DNA from: Sipunculus nudus
Taxonomy: Eukaryota; Annelida; Sipuncula; Golfingiida; Sipunculidae
Length of the DNA: 64,000 nt
Reading direction: 5' to 3'
Assembly: GCA_026874595.1 (NCBI GenBank)
Contig: CM049307.1
Span: 39,996,362 to 40,060,361 of the forward strand
In this document: one piece after another, positions 39,275 through 52,084 of the stretch
Layout of the letters: every line of letters starts with the position of its first letter
Numbering within the stretch: the stretch's first letter is position 1
Position numbers and translations under genes: made by a program
Notes under the pieces: generated by a model
What the model was told of the DNA's origin: nothing
The model's input: the letters and a program-made list of their open reading frames with translations, nothing else
The model's database searches: none

Positions 39275-39276
<2 letters not shown>
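32658..39276. other. No gene recognised; expected to contain or precede 5' exons of the cyclase
   Basis: Poly-C and poly-G runs occur near 33152 and 35130, and a CT tract near 36.9 kb. I looked for the FxGPE and WNLPMI-type ectodomain motifs that should precede exon A and did not find them, but short exons could be missed by eye. Confidence 0.5.
36869..36918. repeat. (CT)n microsatellite
   Basis: About 25 CT units. The serine/leucine frames across it are repeat translations. Confidence 0.95.

Positions 39277-39310
<34 letters not shown>
39277..39310. repeat. (AAT)n microsatellite 47 bp upstream of exon A
   Basis: About 11 AAT units ending shortly before the acceptor of exon A, close to where a branch point would lie. 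Confidence 0.9.
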
Positions 39311-39311
<1 letters not shown>

Positions 39312-39357
39312 TGATTATTATTTTCATATTGATAACATACATTTATTTTAATTTTAG

Positions 39358-39540
39358 TTTTGCGACAGTTATGGAGTGTCTAACAGAAAGGAGTACCCTA
39401 CGTTTGCCAGGACGCGCCCTCCGGCCGATCAGATATCCAAGTCAGTTGCGTCGCTTCTCCGGAAGTACAACTGGAAGAAAGTAGTGCTGGTTCATGGCAG
39501 GGACAAGACGGCAAACCGGACATCCGCTACAATTCAGCAG
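39358..39540 (+). CDS. Gyc76C-like: Receptor guanylate cyclase, extracellular-domain exon A (61 codons)
   Basis: This internal exon is preceded by the acceptor ATTTTAG and followed by the donor GTTAGT, so its last codons read ...ATIQQ before the intron. It is open throughout and starts and ends in phase 0. Residues 1-10 read FCDSYGVSNR. They are followed by EYPTFARTRPPADQISKSV, the most diagnostic motif of the receptor guanylate cyclase ligand-binding domain. Then comes KYNWKKVVLVHGRD, the strand that opens the next Rossmann-like segment. NRT at about residue 53 is an N-glycosylation sequon, as expected for an extracellular domain. There is no initiator methionine, so it cannot be a first exon. 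The preceding exon should end in a WNLPMI-type segment; I did not find it within the 39 kb upstream by eye. Confidence 0.9.
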
Positions 39541-39913
39541 GTTAGTTTATGGTCAACATAAGATTTCAGTGAATGCTTAATATCATGTGAAATACACCAG
39601 GTGAGTTATTGGTCCATACCAAAGGTCATTTCTAAACACTTATATAGCGTTGTTAGGCGACAATCTATTTATCAGTCCGAGTAAAGCACTTGCGTTTGTA
39701 TATCATCATGTGGCAGAATAGGCTATGGAAAGGGATGTTTTAAATTTCTTCTAGTAATTAAGTAATATCATTTCTTGGTATCTACGTCAAGGTATGAAAT
39801 TAAAACAACCGATACACACGACCAATTAAGACAAAGCAGTCCTAACACCAATCTGCACGAAGGTAATTAATTGGTATCCCAATTAATGACTTTGTAATAA
39901 AATTAAGCACGAG

Positions 39914-40098
39914 GAAGCTGCATATGTGCATGAGAGAGAGAGAGAGAGACAACATAATATCATATAATTCAGCCAATGACATCAGAAAGCCGCATATGTG
40001 CGTATGTGTGTGTGTGAGAGAGAGAGAGATAACACATAATGATTTTATATTATAAATTATCCAATGGCATCAGAGAGCCACATGTGCGCGCGCGTGTG

Positions 40099-40142
<44 letters not shown>
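39914..40142. repeat. Three-copy unit with nested (GT)n(GA)n tracts
   Basis: GCATATGTGC...(GA)n followed by ...ATAATTCAGCCAATGACATC-type sequence occurs three times, with growing GT and GA tracts in the second and third copies. Arginine/glutamate- and serine/leucine-rich frames here are artefacts. Confidence 0.75.
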
Positions 40143-40145
<3 letters not shown>

Positions 40146-41411
40146 CAATGAGAAAGGCAGAGAGAATTCGCATTTTTTCGGCCATATATAAAAATTACCA
40201 GATTGCCATGTACGGCTTTTTGCACCCCTCTGCTTCAATATATGTCATAGATGTCTAGCTTCCCGTCATTCATTAACGGTAAAGCCAGAGATAACAACGA
40301 TACAGTATTTGGAGAAGCAAGTCCATATCGCCACGGAGATATCACTTCCATTTTAGGCTGGTCTGCCCTGACAAAGCTGAAGCAGGGCTATATATAACTG
40401 GCACCAAAATTAATGGAATATCCGTCTCGTCAGCTAGTAAGGTTGTGAATGCAGCCACACTGGCGCCGGAACAGATATCAAAATATGATGTTGGGCGGTC
40501 AACATACTGTGAGAAAAATATGTACCTCTCTCTAAGGCTATGTATCTGTTATATCTAATGTGTGGTATCTAATTGTTGTTCGGCTGGGTTGGCAACAAAA
40601 GGGGTTTGGGATGGGTCATGCATCCATCCTGCAGGGTTGCTCAATATTTCATTGCTTTCCTAATATGTCAATTGAAGGATGAGGGAATAAATATTGATGA
40701 ATGGTAACGTCAGCAACACAAATTGATGAATGATATGTTGATTTAACCCAAATGTAGGGTCTCTATCTTAAGTAAGAAACAGTTGGTATGTCAGAGTAGG
40801 ACATGCCAGATTTACAGCATGGCTACCGCCGTTTATTATCTGTTTCCTTTCACTGTTTGTAATACGTAAGAAAACGAGGCTTAGCGTTTAACTATCGTAG
40901 AGAAAATGGATGATACATTCAGGCCCCCCGTATGAGGGAGTGTGGTGTGCATAGCTGATAGGTTTTGGGAGTAAGAAGGAGTTAATAGTTTAATCATTTG
41001 TTTAAGCGTTTGCTATGTCGACGTCAGATGGAAACATTTTGCAGCATGAGGCCATAGATCTATCGTAAGACTAGAAATCTGCATTCTATAGAATGCAAGC
41101 CTCCACCTTGAGGGTGTCCATATTGTGGGATGCTCACAAACCCGTGTATGCTTTCATTTATTCGGCCCATATTCCCATGTGCATTCTTGCATAAGTGACT
41201 GTAAATTTGTGAATATTACTTACTTATTGACGTTCCTGATACCGCATCATGTGTCGGATCCACGCCAAAATCTAATCGATACTTCATGAACAAACACAAA
41301 AAAACACACACACGAACGGGGATTATTGCATACCCCCCTGGGGGACGCAACAGTGGCTTTAAAATAGTAATAAAGGTTATGAATTCCAAAACTCAAATAT
41401 AGAAAATGTAA

Positions 41412-41735
41412 ATAGATACGCAACAGAAAGTGCCTCCCACTTGCCATGGATTAAGAATATATCCATAGAAAAATGAGTTTTTTTCCATGTGTATTTATGA
41501 CTTTCAAAACCCCTAAGTAGAATATATCAATATATATGGAACAGAGTGTGCCTCCCACCTACCATGGATTTAGAATCTATCCATAGAAAAATGCGGGGTA
41601 TCCAAGTGTCATTATGACTTTCAAAACCCGTATATAAAAAAAATTTAAATAGATACGAAACGTACCTCCCACCTGCCATGGATTTAAAATCTATCCATAG
41701 AGCCTTATCTTTTTTCCATATGTCATTGCTTAATA
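41412..41735. repeat. About 116-bp tandem repeat, three copies
   Basis: Segments with CCTCCCACCTGCCATGGATT and ATCTATCCATAGAAAAATG recur at about 41432, 41550 and 41664 (118- and 114-bp steps). Confidence 0.8.
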
Positions 41736-43639
41736 CTCTGTGCTTCCATGGCACTAGATGATTAATTTGAGGACGCCAGACCGGGAGCCCCTTCAAATTT
41801 AAATGATCGTGTATAGGTAGCACAGATACACTGTCGCTGGCGTCTGCATCAAAATTCGCGACCGGTAGTGATTAAAACCGTGCCGGATGAGGGAGGTGGA
41901 GACATGCAAAGGTCACGTGGGTTCTGCCCAAATGGTGGCCAAATATTGAAAGGCAGATTTATAGAAGAACTGTTATATTTTTTAAGACAGCTGGTACTGT
42001 CATTACTAGTCTGGCAATAGAAATTACTATCGCAGACAAAAATAAATACAAGGTGTCGCCTCGGGTTAGCCATAAACTGGCTAGTCTTCCCCCGCAATCT
42101 CAGCTGACACCAGGATTGATTCCAGTGTGTGTTGGGATTATAACATATTATCTTTGAAATAGATGAACGCATGATGGGAACATGACATGTGACCTGAACT
42201 AAAAGAACAAAATATTGACGAAATTCCAGCGTATGAGAGTAAGGTTGAACATTTCATTGCTGATTTCATATGATATTTTTATATCTTTGCTCTTCTGCGC
42301 TTTTGTGTAGATTTCAATTAAACAATGTGCACTTAATCCATAGCTTGATTTTTGAACCTGAAATATTTATCAAAGTACGAGAGCTATGCGGTTTATTAAT
42401 TCTTTCTAGTTCATTTACATATTATATTTCTGATTCTGAAAGAGGAACCGACAGATCAACACTGGTTTTTCTCATCACTGATCACAAGACATCCATAATC
42501 TAACCACCCGGTTTTACTGGTAATTATAAGCAAGAACGTTCTTTAAACGCCATTTTGATTTCCTGTATAAAAAAAAAATGCCGGTTTTATCAACAGCGGA
42601 ATTAAAATTAAACACGAAAATTCCCTCTTATTTCTCGTAGCAGGAACAGTAGGAGTCAGGTGCAATAATACATTTGGTGTATTTACTGCAAGGATAAGGA
42701 AAATTTGTAGAATAAGTGGTCATATACAGAAGAATTTTCAACGAGCACGGGGACCATGAGAAAAAGCCCATGCATAATTATTCGGAGGAAACATCTGCAG
42801 AGTCAATTTAACAGCGGATGAAACAAGGATATATCGTTAACTTACTTCTGAAACCTAAGATAACGGCAGCATTTGGGTTAACCCCAAAGAAAGTATTAGA
42901 AACAGCACTGCGCAAGCTCCGAGAGCTCCGTGGACCATTTGTGTGGATCCTCTGGCAGTTCTTGGTTATCCGGTGTAGCAGAGACCACATGGAGGATTTT
43001 GCGACAGGCTTTACCTCTCACGGACCAGGCTGTGCCGGTCTCAGCAATCACGTTTAGTGGAAGCCCATGAATGGATCGGCGAACTAAATCGTTTTCTAAT
43101 GGGTATTCACTACACCTGCTTGACCTTTCGAGCTGTACAAACGAGGTCATCAGCCCCGCCTGATATTTCCCTGAAAGAGATGCAATTTTACGACGCGAAA
43201 TGAGAGGCGCGAATAGATTGTAAAATGTCGGCAGCAAATATACCAAGGGTGTAGGCCGGGTGTTACAGTGGGGGCGAAGTGAACTTTAGCGGGATAAAGC
43301 CCTCGTGTCTATAAAGACGGATCTTGTTATTCATAGTTGCATTTTGATCAGTATGTATAGCTCTGAAATTGGAGTGACTATGGCCTTTCCGCCATAATTG
43401 GTGCCAATTACGACACAAAAAGGGGGTTATCAGCGACCCAGTAGAGACATAACGATCCTTGTTATTTAAACGAGGTTCAGACCAATAATTTTACGGTGTC
43501 CCCGATAGAGGTCGGTCCATTTTCCGTTCAAAGTAAACGTGTATTGCTGTTGAAATATTACAGTCTGTATATGATAATATTCCCGTAAACTCTATAATTC
43601 TTTACCAACTGATATGAGAAATATTCAATCTCTAAATAT

Positions 43640-44410
43640 ATGAAAATCTCACTGAAAGATTCCTTGTTTCCCCTCCCGTGTGTGTGTCATTTCTTGTGAA
43701 CGCGATAACTTTTAAACCACACAGTATTTCATGAAATTTGAAATTTAATTGATTCTACCAATATCTCTGACGGGTTTAAAAATCGGTGACCTTGACCTTA
43801 ATATTCGAGGAAAAATAAGCCAAAATTTAAAAAAAATGTGAAAGCCATAACTTTTGAAGGAATGCATATTCTTTCCTGAAATTTGATACACAAGTTGTTT
43901 CAACCATGTTCTCGAAAAGAATGGAAAACTGGTGACCTTGACCTTCATATTCAAGGTCAAATGAAATTGATTTTTTTTTTTGGGGGGGGGGAGACCTGTA
44001 ACTTTTGAGCAACACAATATATTTTCATGAAATTTGATACCAGAGTTGTTACATCCCAAATCTGGGATGAGATCGATATCCGGTGACCTTGACCTTCTTG
44101 TTCAAGGTCAAAACAGCCGAAAAGATTTTATTTTGTGAACACAATAATTTTAGGACCACAAAGTATATTTCATGAATTTTGATACGCGAATTGATATAAC
44201 CAAAATTTCAGTGAGTTCGAAAAATGTGATCTTGACCTACATCTTTAAGGTCAAAGCTTCAGACATCTAGGATTTTTGTGAACACTATTATTTTTTAACC
44301 ACTCAGTATATTTAATGAATTGCTATAAGCGATTTGTTTCTATCAAAATCTCAGATGAGTTCGAAAACTGGTGATCTTGACCTTCTTCTTCAAGGAAAAC
44401 CTTAAGAAAT
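43640..44410. repeat. About 146-bp tandem array, five copies, with TGACCTTGACC words
   Basis: TGACCTTGACCTT or its variant TGATCTTGACC starts at 43787, 43933, 44084, 44227 and 44372. Most units follow it with a CAAGGTCAA-like half, giving an inverted pair about 20 bp apart. Frames on the - strand (43745-44059, 44323-44514) are repeat translations. Confidence 0.85.
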
Positions 44411-45351
44411 CTAGGATATTTATGAACCCACAAATTTTGAAGCAATCTTTTTTTTATCAAATTCAGGGATGGATGAGCCAAAAGGAAGAGGAGACATATA
44501 TCTGTGTTTTGCATTTAAAAAAGCTCTGTAATTTATAAATGATTAGTATATCAGTTTATTTTAAATATTTACATTTGCACCAGACAACACTTTGATTCTT
44601 AGGTCGTAAAAGGTGCTGTAGGAGTAAAATATAGAAACATTGACAGGGTGTACTGTGGTTATTAAACTATACTATTATAGTGACAGTAAAACCCACATGT
44701 CACGCCTCATTCTCAAACTTATTTATCAATACTTTCATTGCATCAAATTAAATATCTGTGGAGCAAGAAGCGAAATCCACGCATTTTTACCGCTAAGAAA
44801 GTTTACGTTCCTTTTATCTATTTATAAATCTAAAAATAAAGATCCTGTGAAATCTGCATGGGATAACACTACAAGAAGCTGAGTATTCCCCTTATTCCTG
44901 TAAGGAAGACTGTTCGAATTTCGATCAGACTCCGAATCTCCGTATGAATAGTCCTGTTCCCGACAGATGCATCTGTTATAAGGAACCCATAAGATCATCT
45001 GAGATTAATTTACTGCCGGCGGCTAAAAATCTCGAGAGAGAGCAGGAAGAATAATGAAGGATAGGAAACTATAAGGTGTTATTTTCCGTCATCTCACTGA
45101 TAAAGATGGGGTCAAGAATATCAATATGAAGCAACATTCAATGGATTATTGCAATGATAGTAAATTGGTAATATGCATTCTGGCCATCATGTTATTTAAG
45201 TAGTAAAAGTGTACGGAACTAGAATCTTTATTTATTTAAACTGGAATGTATTTTTCCAGCGAGTGTTTCTAGCAATATAGATATAATTATTGTTATGGTT
45301 ACAAGCGAAATGAATGAAAATCATTGCATATAAGTAAAGTAAATCATTTTC

Positions 45352-46622
45352 TTGTAACACAGACACAAACGAGGTGAATGATTCTTTTGGCGCACGGACA
45401 CAAACGAGGCGAATATTCTCATGTCGCACTGACATGAGCGAGGGGAATTTTCTTTTGTCGCACGGACACAAACTAGTTGAATTATCTCTTGTTGCACGGA
45501 CACAAACGAGACGAATATTCTCTCGTCGCACTGACATGAGCGAGGGGAATTTTCTTTTGTCGCACGGACACAAACTAGTTGAATTATCTCTTGTCGCACG
45601 GACACAAACGAGACGAATATTCTCTTGTCGCACTGACATGAGCGAGGGGAATTTTCTTTTGTCGCACGGACACAAACTAGTTGAATTATCTCTTGTCGCA
45701 TGGACACTTACGAGGCGAATATTCTCTCGTCGCACTGACATGAGCGAGGGGAATTTTCTTTTGTCGCACGGACACAAACTAGTTGAATTATCTCTTGTCG
45801 CACGGACACAAACGAGACGAATATTCTCTTGTCGCACTGACATGAGCGAGGGGAATTTTCTTTTGTCGCACGGACACAAACTAGTTGAATTATCTCTTGT
45901 CGCATGGACACTTACGAGGCGAATATTCTCTCGTCGCACCGACATGTGCGAGGTGAATTTTCTCTTGTCGCACGGACACGAACAAGTTGAATTTTATCTT
46001 GTCGCATGGACATGTACGAGGCAAATATTCTTTCGTCACACTGACATGAGCGAGGTGGATTTTATTTGTCACACAGACTAAAACGAAGTGAATAGTCTTT
46101 TGTCGCATGGACATAAACGAGACAAATGGGTTTCCTTTTGCATGGACACGAACGAGGTGAATGATTCTTTTGTCGTACGGACACGAACGAGTCGAATATT
46201 CTTTCGTCTCACTGACATGAGCGAGGTGAATTTTATTTGTCACACAGACTAAAACGATGTGAATAGTCTTTTGTCGCATGGACATAAACGAGACAAATGG
46301 GTTTCCTTTTGCATGGACACGAACGAGGTGAATGATTCTTTTGGCGTACGGACACGAACGAGTCGAATATTCTCTTGTCGCACTGACATGAGCGAGGTGT
46401 ATTTTATTTGTCACACGGACACGAACGAAATGAATAGTCTTTTGTCGCATGGACATAAACGAGACAAACTGGTTTCCTGTCGCATGGACACGAACGAGGG
46501 GAATGATTCGTTTCGCGTACGGACACGAACGAGATGAATTATCATGAATATTCTTTTGTCGCACTGACATGAACGAGACATATGAGTCTGCATGTTGTCG
46601 CACGGACATGAACGATACAAAA
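45352..46622. repeat. 34-bp minisatellite in 102-bp higher-order repeats
   Basis: The basic unit is about 34 bp with the core GTCGCACGGACACAAACGAG. From 45431 the GACATGAGCGAGG variant recurs at 45533, 45635, 45737, 45839, 45941 and 46043, exactly 102 bp apart, so three variant 34-mers form one higher-order unit. Further on the spacing becomes 170, 172 and 181 bp and units are more diverged. Because 102 is divisible by three, frames stay open for about 235-239 codons on both strands (45374-46081 +, 45232-45945 -, 45890-46609 -). I take these as by-products: they are repeat-encoded on both strands and lie inside an intron. Confidence 0.9.
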
Positions 46623-47330
46623 GGTTCTATTGTCGCACGGACATGAACGTGGTTAATGGTTCTATTGTCGCACGGACATGAACGTGGTTAATGGTTCTAT
46701 TGTCGCACGGACATGAACGTGGTTAATGGTTCTATTGTCGCACGGACATGAACGTGGTTAATGGTTCTATTGTCGCACGGACATGAACATGGTTAATGGT
46801 TCTATTGTCGCACGGACATGAACGTGGTTAATGGTTCTATTGTCGCACGGACATGAACGTGGTTAATGGTTCTATTGTCGCACGGCCAGAACGTGGTTAA
46901 TGGTTCTATTGTCGCACGGGACATGAACGTGGTTAATGGTTCTATTGTCGCACGGGACATGAACGTGGTTAATGGTTCTATTGTCGCACGGACATGAACG
47001 TGGTTAATGGTTCTATTGTCGCACGGACATGAACGTGGTTAATGGTTCTATTGTCGCACGGGACATGAACGTGGTTAATGGTTCTATTGTCGCACGGGAC
47101 ATGAACGTGGTTAATGGTTCTATTGTCGCACGGACATGAACGTGGTTAATGGTTCTATTGTCGCACGGACATGAACGTGGTTAATGGTTCTATTGTCGCA
47201 CGGACATGAACGTGGTTAATGGTTCTATTGTCGCACGGGACATGAACGTGGTTAATGGTTCTATTGTCGCACGGACATGAACGTGGTTAATGGTTCTATT
47301 GTCGCACGGACATGAACGTGGAAAATGGAA
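46623..47330. repeat. 35-bp minisatellite, 20 near-identical copies
   Basis: The unit is GGTTCTATTGTCGCACGG followed by ACATGAACGTGGTTAAT. I count 20 copies. Most are 35 bp; several are 36 bp with an extra G (CACGGGACAT), and one is shortened (CACGGCCAGAAC). It shares the GTCGCACGGACA core with the adjacent 34-bp array. Degenerate units continue to about 47450. Confidence 0.95.
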
Positions 47331-49849
47331 CATGGCTGTTAAATTTCACCTGACGCACGGACGCAACCATCATCTTGACGCCCGGACACAAATCGATTGA
47401 ATAATCCTTTTGGGGCACGGAATCAAACGAATAAGAGGATTCCCCTTTCGGGATCACCTTGCCAGTGTTTATCGACTGGAGCATTCCTGAATTTCCGTGT
47501 CACGTCAACCAAATTAATAAATACGGCAACTAGAAAGGGCCCGTTTCCAAATTGACTCCGAGTCAAGAGTCCATATACTTGTCTAGAGTTAAAAGCATCT
47601 CTGTTTACAGTAAAATAAAAAAAATGTTTAATGTTAAATGTTTAATCAGTTGATTCAATTATTATCCGTTCTGTAAAAAAATGTTTAAATATTTAATCAG
47701 TGAACTATTGTATGGAAAAGGGGACATCATTCACAAAATTAAAATATAACCCCTTACGTCCCGTTTACTAATAAAGACAGAGTTAGGAAAAGTTAGACTT
47801 TTGATATCATTGCATTCGTGTTTTTCTTGTTTAATTTATTCATTCTTGTCTTCTAATGTTTAAACGGCAACTGTCATAAACATATAAAATAAGCGTTCAA
47901 AACGTAAAGGAACATTAACAGTTCTTGCAATACTCTAAAATCAATAGACATCCAGGTAATACAAATAGTGTGAGTGTGCTCAAAGCTCCAGTTTAACAAG
48001 TAGTCCGGGATTGATATCACAATTCTAGAGCTCTGTTATTTAACTTGGCTGCGATCAGTAGCAGTCACGTAGAGTCTTGCATGCTGTAAAAGAAACACAC
48101 AAAATGACACTAATAACAAATAGTGTCTGGCCTGAAGTGTTACCCTCACCCCACTTAGCGGTTAGAATGGACAGGCCTCCCTGTGAGTGTCATCATTATC
48201 TCCGCTAATTCCATTGCCGCGGGCTTTATAACCTACTAATGCCGTTCCCCTGGGTGATTGTAACGCGTGCACCTAGTTTTTCTTGCTTTCATCTCAATCC
48301 CCCTCTACTGAACGCAGCAACTTCCACGGAACTGTGAATGATGACAATCAATAATTTACTTTCGATGCCATATAATCCCAACAGCTAATCACACGGTCAT
48401 AGTGGTTACTATTTACGGTCCCCGTATTTTTGCAGGGGGTTTTCTGGTTTTTATTCAGATGTTGATACAGGAGTGTATTAATTAGTCTTTCAAAACAAAT
48501 CTTCCATTGTTGGTAGTAAAACGACGTGTATGATCGTAAATTAATTCTGAAAACATATAGGGTTGGTGTATTTAAAGTAATTCAGATTATTCTGTAATAT
48601 TTCCTGACAATTGACGATGGAAATAATACTTGCCAACGAACCCATTTTGAATTAATTGCACCAATTCTTAAGTTATTCTTTTAAGCAACGCATGATTATT
48701 TTTAGGACAGTTCTATATCCTGTTGGTGGTATTGTCTTATGAATGTCCATGGGTAAGGATATAACTTCTACCATGTACAGATATACATGTCATACAGCTT
48801 TAATGATGTGATTAAGCTCTCCGTGCTTTTTTTATGCACAGGATATGAATTATCCAGAATTCGCAGCCTGTAGTAAGATTTGTCTCGAGATGTTGATTGC
48901 CGGCCATTTGCCTTTAAGGCCGTGGGAGGTATCGAGCCAGGAACCTTAAATTCCTGTGCCTCTGACCTGTAGATCGCGCTTATTGTCCATAAATGTTCAA
49001 ATTTTACAACCATTTAACATTTAGTCGCTAAAACTATTGATCAAATAAATCCCTGCTTTGGAATAATATTTGGCATCTACCACCAGATGGACTGGGACTC
49101 GCAGAGTTTCATTGTAGCTGTATGTCATTCAAGGCTACACAACCGTAACAACCGGATATTGTATTTTCAAAGTTTTGTGGTGTGGCTATTTATCTACATT
49201 ATCTGATGCGGCACAACAGTTTGAGTGTGGAATCGGGTGCATATAGCCTCCCTCCTTCGTAATTAAGGTGGAGGAAGATCAAACCAACACCCAATCGCAA
49301 TTTCAAAACGTAAATCCATTCATAATGCCCAAAAATATACTGCTTGCAGAGCATCTTAAATTTTTTAATGTTTAACGTTTTAACGTTTTTTTATTGCCTG
49401 TAGAGGACTACAAATTACTTTAGATTAATCAGTTTAATCTCCGCCAGGCTTCGACAGGATCTTAGGCTAAGCATTATTGGATTTCACTGAAGTTACCTTA
49501 TTTGAAATGACGTTTATTAATTCAGTTGCCAGCGAAACACATCCTACCCGAAGCGCGGGAATCTCTTTAGCTAATTCCATACGCCGTGCCAATCAAAATG
49601 CGGGGGAAAATAAGCTTAACTTTTAATAAAGACAGACATCTTAAAATCTATAATATTTACATATTCCAGTGTGCCGAGTGGTAAATAAAACAGTGAGATG
49701 TTAATATAACCAACCAATTGACGGCAGACTACTTTTTATTACCCGAGGCGGAACAAGGAAAACTGTAATCTGTAAAGCCCCGCGCCGGTCTCAGAAATAC
49801 AGTCTACATTTGCCGTTATTATATCAACGCCTCATCATTTTTCTTCAGC

Positions 49850-50480
49850 CTAGATTCAATGCTAACATGGAATTTAGAGTGATTGCAAACGTAAAAGAAG
49901 GGATGACAGTTAAGTCTAATATTTTCAGGAAAGAAACGGTAATGTAACACGAGCTGTTGACGAAACAAATGCGTGTGTCGATTCATTATTCATTAAATAT
50001 TAAATTCTCTATGGATTGGCTGGTGGCGATCGGTAGTCTGTATATGGGTGGAGGAAACTAAATGATCCGGAAGAAAACATTGACCTTTGACAGGCCACCA
50101 CAACCTTACAGTTTTATAATATTATTTCTTCGTCCAAAATTCAATGCAATGGAATTTAGAGTGATTTCTTACGTAAAATAAGGGATGGCAGTTGATTCTA
50201 ATAACTTCAGGAAAGAAACGGTTCGTATGTAACACAAGTTGTTGAGTTATAACGTAAAACGCAAACAAGTGCATGTGGATTCATTATTCATTAAATACCA
50301 TTTATTTGTTTATCTATTTTATTTTAAATGGATTGTAGAACCATTTATAATAACTAATGCGAGGCATTGATCGAATGGTGGCATTCTGTAGTCTTTAGTG
50401 ATTTAAAAAACCGGATGACCCGGAGAAAACCACCTTGGAAGACCTTGCACATCAATAAACAACCTACTGTCATAGCCACG
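49850..50480. repeat. Two diverged direct copies of a roughly 290-bp segment
   Basis: GGAATTTAGAGTGATT...GGGATG(A/G)CAGTT...TTCAGGAAAGAAACGGT...ATTCATTATTCATTAAATA occurs at 49869-50000 and again at 50151-50297 (offset 282-298 bp). Each copy is followed by a SINE-tail-like stretch (GATCCGGAAGAAAAC and GACCCGGAGAAAACCACC). Confidence 0.75.
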
Positions 50481-50515
50481 CCGGGAATCGAACCTCGATC
50501 CAGTGTTTTACTACT
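50357..50515 (-). mobile_element. tRNA-derived SINE copy in intron 1, antisense to the host gene
   Basis: On the - strand this copy reads GAGGTTCGATTCCCGGCGTG (a perfect box B), then GGCTATGACAG, then GGTGGTTTTCTCCGGGTCAT and CCGGTTTTTT. It matches the 28626 copy in order and motif. The box-A part is not recognisable, so the copy is truncated or diverged at its head. It overlaps the second of two larger direct copies (49850-50480). Confidence 0.65.
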
Positions 50516-52084
50516 CGAATATTTATTTGAATATGTTCTTTATTTTATCAATGTTGCAAAGTTGATTTATGGTGTGCAAATGCATTGAATTAGGTTTCGT
50601 CACAAAATCAAAACTGTACATATTTACACCTACAGATTATACAGAAAAGCATTGTCCTCGGGATTTTATATAGAACGAGGTAATTGATAATCGCTTGTAA
50701 AACATCATGCAAAACTAGAATATTTCAATTATCGATAACCTAATCGATTCTTCATTGGTTCATTCCCGAAATGCAAGGGACATTTCATGAGATTCTTTTC
50801 ATGACTGGATGAATTATTTTGTGAACAAATACCACACACACCCTCCTGGAGGATGCAGTGATAGGTCACGAGGCTGTAAAACGAAAATGGAAACCTGGAA
50901 AAAGCATGTTAGGAAATACGCAATAGATACGCGTTCAGCTCCTATATAGTACTTATTGAGTTATATCTCAAGAGCGGTATTTATCTATTATTACAAATGC
51001 GACCTTTGACCTCCGGGTTTTTGTGTCTACACAAAATGACAGCCCGCCCCCATGAGCGGTTTCGAGAAACTGGGAGATATTAAATGACAGGGTTCGATAA
51101 GGGACCGGGGATGCATCACGATTGTACTCAGAGGATAGCGTCCAGGCGAGAATCTAATTGCGGAGAGAGTTTGGTGGCAGAGGAAGTGTCTTGGGAAAAA
51201 TATAGCGGAATAACGCATTTTTTACAACTCACAAATCTTCAGATTATAGGGGGACGATGCATTACTTTAATATATTTGACAGGTATAAATGTATTAAAAA
51301 CCACATCGAGAATAACGTTTAGACCGTGGTGTTAAAACTGGTATAGTCATATATTTTATGTGCAGTCGCTTATTATTTTTTTTATTTATGAGTGATAACA
51401 CTTTGAGGTCAGTCACCCCATACGGCCTTCATCCGCCATGCTATGTCACTTTGATGTATCTTCTTTCACGTGATCAACTGTCTGCTGTGTGTTCTGCGTC
51501 TTGATAGCCAACCACTCCTTATACAACGTGTCCCTACACTCTACGAGTAGTGGATATTCCGTAGGTTAATATATTTTCGATATATGATATATAGCTCCCG
51601 TCCTTGTGATGTTGGTGTCATCATGGCCGGACAGTTTTTCTTGTAAAGCCGAGCGTAGGTTTTTTCAGAGTTTCTAAACATTATAAAGTGCGGCTTGAGT
51701 TTGAGCATATTTACCTCTAGGCTAAGAAGTAAAATGTAAGACATTACTCAAATGTGAAAGGCATTGACCTCGAAAAACCTACCCGATCAATCAACTTATA
51801 CAGTTTTAAGTGCAAAATACACCTATTTTAATATTCCTTTTTCACCTAAAACAAGTTTACCTGCACTCAGATCTATCATTTTGATCTTTCGCGAAGGAAC
51901 CTTTCAACGAACTTATATGTTATCAGGTTCACTTCTAACCCGACATCATATTTTTTTCATATTGTTTGATTTCCTACACGCCTGACATCAGGTTATGTTC
52001 TGTTGGGAAGATCTATATTCTGTGAAAACATGCTCCTGTTTTGTCACCGGTCTTACGTAGTTCGCACTCTAACTTAAGCACGTC

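Noticed and set aside
42818-43246. Overlapping frames on both strands (79 and 116 codons)
   Set aside because: No recognised motif, no exon boundaries, and overlap on opposite strands; neither continues the cyclase.
45232-46609. Three open frames of about 235-239 codons on both strands
   Set aside because: They are translations of a 34/102-bp minisatellite, overlap each other on opposite strands, lie in an intron and resemble no protein.
45352-47330. CRISPR-like regular repeats
   Set aside because: Units are head-to-tail without unique spacers, lie in a eukaryotic intron and have no cas genes; a minisatellite.
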